Source: Caballeronia sp. Lep1P3 (GTDB lineage: Bacteria; Pseudomonadota; Gammaproteobacteria; Burkholderiales; Burkholderiaceae). From it: a stretch of 64,000 bases of DNA. Made by a program: the position numbers and the translations under genes. Shown piece after piece: positions 56,672-64,000 of this stretch; positions within the stretch are counted from its first letter, which is position 1; each line of letters begins with the position of its first letter. Location of the stretch: NCBI RefSeq assembly GCF_022879595.1, contig NZ_CP084265.1:1116001-1180000 (forward strand), in the 5' to 3' direction. The notes beneath the pieces were generated by a model, which searched no databases, had not been told where the DNA came from, and saw nothing but the letters and a program-made list of their open reading frames with translations.

Positions 56672-57460
56672 ATGTGGATCGACACGCATTGCCATCTCGA
56701 TGCCTCCGAGTTCGACGCGGACCGCGACGCGGTGGCGCGCGCGGCGCTCGATTCGGCGGTTGAGCGCATCGTGATTCCGGGCGTCGAGCGCTCCAACTTC
56801 GAGACGGTGCGCGCGCTCGCGCATCGCATCGAAGGCGGCGCGTATGCGCTCGGCATCCATCCGCTCTTCACCCCGCGCGCCACCGAGGACGACTTGCGCG
56901 TGTTGCGCGCGCAGATCGCGGCGAGCATGGACGATCCGCTGTTCGTCGGCATCGGCGAGATTGGGTTGGATTACTTCGTGCCGACGCTCGACGACGCGCG
57001 CCAGCAGTTTTTCTACGATGCGCAAGTCAAGCTCGCGCGTGAGTTCGATCTGCCGGTCATTTGCCACGTGCGCAAGTCGCAGGACAAGGTGCTGAAGGGC
57101 TTGCGCGTGAATGGCATCCGCTGCGGCATCGCGCATGCGTTCAACGGCAGTTTCCAGCAGGCCGAGGCGTTCATCGCGCAGGGCATGCGGCTCGGTTTCG
57201 GCGGCAATCTGACGTTCGAGCGCGCGCGGCAGATTCGCCGCCTCGCGACCGAGCTTCCGCTCGATGCGATCGTGCTCGAAACCGATGCGCCGGACATCGC
57301 GCCGGCGTGGCGGTACAAGGGGCGCAACACGCCCGATCAGGTGCCCGGTATCGCGAAGGTGCTGGCGCAGTTGCGCGGCATCGATGAGCCGGCGCTTTCC
57401 ATAGGCACGACGGCCAACGCGCACGCGGCGCTGCCGCGTCTCGGGCTGGCGGGTTCCTGA
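56672..57460 (+). CDS. TatD-family metal-dependent hydrolase
   Basis: A TIM-barrel hydrolase of 262 residues, cytoplasmic. It starts MWIDTHCHLDASEFDADRDA with the metal-binding HxH. Further ligands are in FVGIGEIGLDYFVPTLDDAR (Glu), LPVICHVRKSQDKVLKGL (His), GIAHAFNGSFQQAEAFI (His) and IVLETDAPDIAPAW (Asp). Known members (TatD, YcfH, YjjV) act as nucleases or D-aminoacyl-tRNA deacylase-like enzymes; the substrate here is not known. It lies between lolD and comEC. Confidence 0.93.
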   Translation: MWIDTHCHLDASEFDADRDAVARAALDSAVERIVIPGVERSNFETVRALAHRIEGGAYALGIHPLFTPRATEDDLRVLRAQIAASMDDPLFVGIGEIGLDYFVPTLDDARQQFFYDAQVKLAREFDLPVICHVRKSQDKVLKGLRVNGIRCGIAHAFNGSFQQAEAFIAQGMRLGFGGNLTFERARQIRRLATELPLDAIVLETDAPDIAPAWRYKGRNTPDQVPGIAKVLAQLRGIDEPALSIGTTANAHAALPRLGLAGS

Positions 57461-57569
57461 TTCTTCGCCGATTCACACCGCTTTTCCCCTAGGCCGAACG
57501 GCTAACACTCACGCGCCGGCGACGCCATCCGCGTTCTGTTCTGCATAATCGTTCGCTGGTCGCATATTG

Positions 57570-57597
57570 CTTCGGATGACTGATGGTTATCCGAAAG
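57570..57597 (+). other. hairpin directly upstream of comEC
   Basis: CTTCGGAT (57570-57577) pairs with ATCCGAAAG (57589-57597) four bases before the ATG at 57602. It could limit translation if that start is right; with the start at 57641 or 57656 it would simply be 5' leader. Confidence 0.4.
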
Positions 57598-57601
57598 CAC
57601 G

Positions 57602-60181
57602 ATGCGTTCGCGTTCACGACGACAACAAAGAGAGCAGGCCGTGCGTGCAGTCCTGATGAGTTTCGCGCTGGGCGTCTGGTGGCTGCAGCAGCAGGCCGCG
57701 TTGCCGACGTGGGGCGGCTGGGCCGTCTGCATCGCGCTCTTTTTCATCGCGGCGTGGGCGGCCCGCGCCGCACAACGACGTGCGCGCGTCGCGGCGTTCG
57801 CGCTGACGGCGTTCGCCGCGTTTGCGTTCGGATTCGCTTATGCCGCGCTGCGCGCCGAAGTGCGTCTGCGCCCGCATTTGCCGCTTGCCTATGAACAGCG
57901 CGACATCGAACTCACCGGCTTCGTGCGCGGCCTGCCCGAGCCGCAAGCCGAAGGCACGCGCTTTCTGTTCCAAGTCGAGTCGAATTCGGCGGGATTGCGC
58001 GACTTCCCGAAGATCGTGCGGCTGACGTGGACGCCTGCTGCGCGCGATCCGTCGAGCGGGCCGCCCGCGCTTCGCGCCGGTCAGCGCTGGACGCTCGTTG
58101 CGCGGCTCAAGCGCGCGCACGCGAACGCGAACTTCTCGCTGCGCGATGGCGAGGCCGCGCTGCTGGAACGCGGCATCCGCGCGACGGGATCGGTGACGCT
58201 CGCGCGCGCGCCGCGCCGCCTGGCCGTCGATGCCGCCGGTCCCTGGCTCGCGATCGATCGCTTGCGCGCGCGCATCCGCGATCGCATCGAAACGGTGCTC
58301 GAGCGCGCGCCGCATCGCGGGATCATCGTCGCGCTGGCGGTGGGCGCGCAGGAGTCCGTGAGCGACGCGGACTGGGCCGTCATGCGCGCGACGGGCACGA
58401 GTCATCTCGTCGCGATCTCGGGGCTGCACATCGGCTTCGTCGCGGGACTGGCGGCGTTGATCTGCGGCTTTGTCTGGAAGCGGCTCTGCTTTCGCGGCGT
58501 GCCCGCGCCGCTTCTCGTGGCCGCGCCGAAGATCGCGGCGCTCGGCGCGGCGTCGTTCGCGGCGTTCTATGCGGCGCTTGCCGGCTTCAACGTGCCCGCG
58601 CAGCGCACCTTGTGGATGCTCGCCGTGTTCGCTGCCGCGTTCGTGTGCGGGCGGCGGCCCGCGTCGTCGCTCGTGCTCGCGTGGGCGCTCGCGTTCGTGC
58701 TGATCGCCGGTCCGTGGGCGGTGACATCGCCCGGATTCTGGTTGTCGTTTTGCGCGGTGGCGTCGATCTTGCATGCGATCGCGGCGCATGGGCGGCGCGC
58801 GTCGAAAGCGCAGCGGGACGACGCTCGCGACTGGCTCGCCGGCATGGAAGCGCGCGATCCGGTGCTGCCGGACGAGTTGCCTCGGCGCTCGCCCGATCCG
58901 ACATCGCGCGACCATCGGCGCGCGTTCGCCGGAGCCTGCCATCGCGCTGTCGGGAAAGTTCGCGCGCATGTCGCGTCGAGCGTCCGCGTGCAATGGGCCG
59001 TGACGCTGTCGCTCGCGCCGCTCACCGCGTACTGGTTTTCGCAGATTCCGCTCATCGGGCCGCTTGCCAATGCGGTCGCGATTCCGTGGGTCAGCCTCGT
59101 CGTGACGCCCGTGACGCTCGTCGCGCTGATTCTTCCCGCGCCGCTGGACGCGCCGATGCTTCGCCTCGCGCATGCCGCGCTATCCATGCTCTGCGACGCC
59201 CTCGCGCGTCTCGCCGATGCAGCGCCGCAGTGGGCGTTGTGGCATCTTCCCCAGCCCGGTGCGCTGGCGCTCGCCGCGGCGCTTGGCGGCGCCGCATGGA
59301 TGCTCGCGCCGCGCGGCTGGCCGTTGCGCGCCGCCGCCGTCCTCGCGTGGCTGCCGCTTGCCGTGCCCGCGCCGCACGGCGTCGCAGCCGGCGCGTTTCG
59401 CGTGACGGCGCTCGATATCGGACAGGGCTCGTCGCTCGTCGTCGAGACGGCGCGGCACACGCTTCTCTTCGATGCCGGACCCGGCCCCGAATCGACGCAT
59501 GCGGGCGAGCGCATCGTCGCGCCGTATCTGCACGCGAGCGGCGTGCGTGCGCTGGATGCGCTCGTCGTCAGCCATTCGGATTCGGACCACGCGGGCGGGG
59601 CGCCAGCGGTGCTGGACGCGGTGCCGGTCGATCAACTGCTCGCGTCGCTTCCCGCGAGCGATCCGCTGTGGCCGGCCGCGCGCTCGCGCAACAGCGACAC
59701 CGTGCGTTGCGCGGCGGGGCAGCGCTGGAACTGGGACGGCGTCGAGTTTCGCGTGCTATGGCCCGACCCCGTCCCGCTCACCGGCAGCCCGAACCATCAG
59801 GCGTGCGTGCTCAAGGTGACGAACGCGGCGGGGCGCGCCGCGCTCTTCGCCGCCGACATCGAAGCCGATGTCGAACGCACGCTCCTCATGCGCGATCCCG
59901 CCGCGCTGCGCGCCGATGTGCTGATCGTGCCGCATCACGGCAGCCGCACGTCGTCGACCGAACCTTTCCTCGATTCCGTCGGGCCGCTCGCAGCGGTATT
60001 TCAGGTAGGCTATCGCAACCGTTTTCACCATCCGAATGCGACCGTCTACGCGCGCTATCGCATGCGCGGGATTGCCCTCACGCGCAGCGACGAGGACGGC
60101 GCGGCGCGCATCGACATCGGTTCGGAAATCGTGATGGAGCGGTTCCGGCAAACGCACGCCCGGTACTGGATGGGACGCTGA
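57602..60181 (+). CDS. comEC: DNA internalisation channel ComEC/Rec2
   Basis: An inner-membrane DNA uptake channel of up to 859 residues for natural transformation. Two N-terminal spans precede an OB-fold domain (about 90-190). The Competence domain (about 230-520) has ATGTSHLVAISGLHIGFVAG and AAFYAALAGFNVPAQRTLWM. The C-terminal metallo-beta-lactamase domain has FRVTALDIGQGSSLVVETA, VVSHSDSDHAGGAPAVL and ADVLIVPHHGSRTSSTEPF. ATG 57602 is used; GTG 57641 and ATG 57656 are possible. A hairpin (57570-57597) sits where a ribosome-binding site would be. Confidence 0.93.
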   Translation: MRSRSRRQQREQAVRAVLMSFALGVWWLQQQAALPTWGGWAVCIALFFIAAWAARAAQRRARVAAFALTAFAAFAFGFAYAALRAEVRLRPHLPLAYEQRDIELTGFVRGLPEPQAEGTRFLFQVESNSAGLRDFPKIVRLTWTPAARDPSSGPPALRAGQRWTLVARLKRAHANANFSLRDGEAALLERGIRATGSVTLARAPRRLAVDAAGPWLAIDRLRARIRDRIETVLERAPHRGIIVALAVGAQESVSDADWAVMRATGTSHLVAISGLHIGFVAGLAALICGFVWKRLCFRGVPAPLLVAAPKIAALGAASFAAFYAALAGFNVPAQRTLWMLAVFAAAFVCGRRPASSLVLAWALAFVLIAGPWAVTSPGFWLSFCAVASILHAIAAHGRRASKAQRDDARDWLAGMEARDPVLPDELPRRSPDPTSRDHRRAFAGACHRAVGKVRAHVASSVRVQWAVTLSLAPLTAYWFSQIPLIGPLANAVAIPWVSLVVTPVTLVALILPAPLDAPMLRLAHAALSMLCDALARLADAAPQWALWHLPQPGALALAAALGGAAWMLAPRGWPLRAAAVLAWLPLAVPAPHGVAAGAFRVTALDIGQGSSLVVETARHTLLFDAGPGPESTHAGERIVAPYLHASGVRALDALVVSHSDSDHAGGAPAVLDAVPVDQLLASLPASDPLWPAARSRNSDTVRCAAGQRWNWDGVEFRVLWPDPVPLTGSPNHQACVLKVTNAAGRAALFAADIEADVERTLLMRDPAALRADVLIVPHHGSRTSSTEPFLDSVGPLAAVFQVGYRNRFHHPNATVYARYRMRGIALTRSDEDGAARIDIGSEIVMERFRQTHARYWMGR

Positions 60182-60200
60182 CATAACAACAAGGAGCCGC

Positions 60201-61013
60201 GTGAAGGACATCATCCATTTCTCGCATGCGAACGGCTTTCCGGCTTCGACGTATCGCACGATCTTCGCCGAACTCGCCGACGACTACGAGATCCGCAGCA
60301 TCGAACGATACGGGCACGATCCGCGCTTTCCGGTCACGCGCGACTGGCCGTATCTCGTCGACCAGCTCGTCGACGACATGAGCCGCTACCGCGAGGATGC
60401 GGGCGGCGCGCATCCGAAGGTGTGGCTCGTCGGGCATTCGCTCGGCGGCTATCTTTCGCTGATGGCGGCGTTGAAGCGCCCGCAGTGGGTGAAGGGCGTC
60501 GTGATGCTGGATTCGCCGGTCATCGCGGGCTGGCGCAGCGGGCTTTTGCGCGCGACGCAATGGACCGGACTCGACGAACGCCTTTCCCCCGCCGCCGCGA
60601 CGAAAAAGCGCCGCACGAACTGGGCGAGCCGCGACGAAGCGTGGCGTCATTTCCGCGCGAAGCCGGCGTTCGCGCGCTGGGACGAACGCATGCTCGCCGA
60701 TTACATCGACTTCGGCATTCCACAAACGCACCCGAACGGCGCGCGCTCGCTCGCGTTCGACCGTCACGTCGAATACCTCATCTATCGCACGTTGCCGCAT
60801 ACGCTCGGCGCGCGGCTCGCGCACGGCGCGCCGGTGCCGGTCGGTTTCGTCGCGGGGACGCGTTCCACGGAAGTGCGGCAAGTGGGACTCGGCATGACGC
60901 GGCGCATCGCGGGCGAGCACTTGGAGTGGGTCGAAGGCAGTCATCTCTTCCCGATGGAACGCCCGATCGAAACCGCGCGCGCGGTTCAGCGGCTCATCGG
61001 CGCGATGGCGTGA
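60201..61013 (+). CDS. alpha/beta hydrolase
   Basis: A soluble alpha/beta-hydrolase of 270 residues. The start is GTG 60201 with AAGGAG 4 bp upstream. It begins KDIIHFSHANGFPASTYRTI, where HANGFPA forms the oxyanion region. The nucleophile elbow is VWLVGHSLGGYLSLMAALKR (Ser in GHSLG). The catalytic Asp and His are probably in the segments after PVGFVAGTRSTEV and in EGSHLFPMERPIE. Ester substrate unknown. It lies between comEC and a short repeat, about 195 bp before pyrG. Confidence 0.9.
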   Translation: MKDIIHFSHANGFPASTYRTIFAELADDYEIRSIERYGHDPRFPVTRDWPYLVDQLVDDMSRYREDAGGAHPKVWLVGHSLGGYLSLMAALKRPQWVKGVVMLDSPVIAGWRSGLLRATQWTGLDERLSPAAATKKRRTNWASRDEAWRHFRAKPAFARWDERMLADYIDFGIPQTHPNGARSLAFDRHVEYLIYRTLPHTLGARLAHGAPVPVGFVAGTRSTEVRQVGLGMTRRIAGEHLEWVEGSHLFPMERPIETARAVQRLIGAMA

Positions 61014-61015
61014 AA

Positions 61016-61075
61016 GACACGCGAAACGGGACACGAAGCGGGACACGGAACGGTACGCGAAACGGCACGCGCATG
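61016..61075. repeat. degenerate 12-bp tandem repeat after the hydrolase gene
   Basis: Five imperfect 12-bp units related to GGACACGAAGCG lie immediately after the hydrolase stop. If read in the right frame they give Asn-Gly-Thr-Arg-type repeats, but no gene uses them. Confidence 0.75.
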
Positions 61076-61157
61076 CGGTGTTGAACACGGAAGCGGTGCG
61101 CAAGAAATACCGCAAAAGAAGGGCCGGCGCGAGTGTTTCGGGCCGAGCGCGGGTTAG

Positions 61158-63751
<2,594 letters not shown>

Positions 63752-63980
63752 GCGGTACGCGCGCTTTCCCGCAGTCGCCGCGGCTTTCGTATGGCACCAT
63801 GCAGTCGGGCGGACGCCTCGCGGTCGGCGGCGTCCGGCGTCACGGAACACGCCGTGCAGAGGCACGCCCGAGCGCCGCAAGTGAACGCGAGGGGCGCGAG
63901 AAGGTCTGAGCGAAGCCGATGAAGCGCGGGCGCACCGCTTCGTCGTGACTGACAGAATTCATCGTCAATTTGAGGAAACC
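63752..63980. other. 229-bp kdsA-eno intergenic region without a gene
   Basis: No supported coding sequence. An 8-bp stem (CGGACGCC at 63810-63817, GGCGTCCG at 63829-63836) and a second small inverted repeat follow, without T-runs. Related genomes, as I recall, often carry a small DUF1330 gene here; nothing like it can be read in any frame. GAGGAAACC before 63981 is the eno ribosome-binding site. Confidence 0.5.
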
Positions 63981-64000
63981 ATGAGTGCTATCGTAGATAT
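63981..64000 (+). CDS. eno: enolase, first six codons only
   Basis: ATG at 63981 after GAGG reads MSAIVD, the usual start of beta-proteobacterial enolase, and the pyrG-kdsA-eno order is conserved. The rest lies beyond the window edge, so the call rests on these residues and synteny. Confidence 0.75.

Noticed and set aside
61016..61075. Short repeats considered as a CRISPR array
   Set aside because: Units are 12 bp, contiguous and degenerate with no spacers; no cas genes nearby.

Overview
This GC-rich window carries the codon use and gene orders of a Burkholderiaceae chromosome of the Burkholderia/Paraburkholderia/Caballeronia lineage; the genus cannot be fixed from sequence reading alone. 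Diagnostic orders are ilvI-ilvH-ilvC-psd-pssA, recJ-prfB-lysS next to lolCD-tatD-comEC, and pyrG-kdsA-eno. No integrase, transposase, phage gene, CRISPR array, rRNA or tRNA was found. It reads as ordinary core chromosome with small lineage-specific pockets.

Layout. 1-4899: sugar (probably inositol-type) uptake and oxidation locus. A leftward ABC operon (binding protein, then permease cut by the window edge) is divergent from a rightward RpiR-type regulator and two Gfo/Idh/MocA dehydrogenases, with a GGAA-N6-TTCC palindrome at the regulator promoter. 4965-12401: tusA-like, galU, valS, uvrD, MTA/SAH nucleosidase. 12457-13236: two small unknown genes behind a promoter whose spacer is a Fur box. 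13351-19203: prpE, an Fsr-type MFS exporter, a chemotaxis receptor, an orphan protein. 19232-24543: three signalling genes (HDOD-GAF-like, GGDEF-EAL, EAL-HDOD). 24604-28754: exported peroxiredoxin, membrane protein, cyanide-insensitive bd-type oxidase cioAB, and a Gdx/SugE exporter preceded by a guanidine-II riboswitch.

29066-35084 is a rightward run: DUF4126 protein, FtsX-type permease, truncated haemoglobin, AlaX editing factor, DUF924 and DUF5672 proteins. 35103-42178 is leftward: SDR, LOG protein, TetR regulator, dgkA, GT4 glycosyltransferase, a broken LpxH-like phosphoesterase, then an ECF sigma factor operon (sigma, DUF3619, DUF3106, RDD). 42558-47635 holds branched-chain amino acid synthesis and phosphatidylethanolamine synthesis. 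47702-57460 holds a glycine-zipper protein, lysS, prfB (with its programmed +1 frameshift), recJ, an RpfE-like protein, lolC/E-lolD and a TatD hydrolase. 57602-64000 holds comEC, an alpha/beta hydrolase, pyrG, kdsA and the first codons of eno.

Most worth following up: the uncharacterised Fur-controlled gene pair, the ECF sigma/DUF3619/DUF3106/RDD module, the guanidine-II riboswitch with its exporter, the inositol-type operator, and the phosphoesterase gene that has lost its GNHD motif through an out-of-frame deletion. The riboswitch and frameshift are known classes; the sigma module and Fur pair are the best candidates for undescribed biology here, and their functions remain inference.
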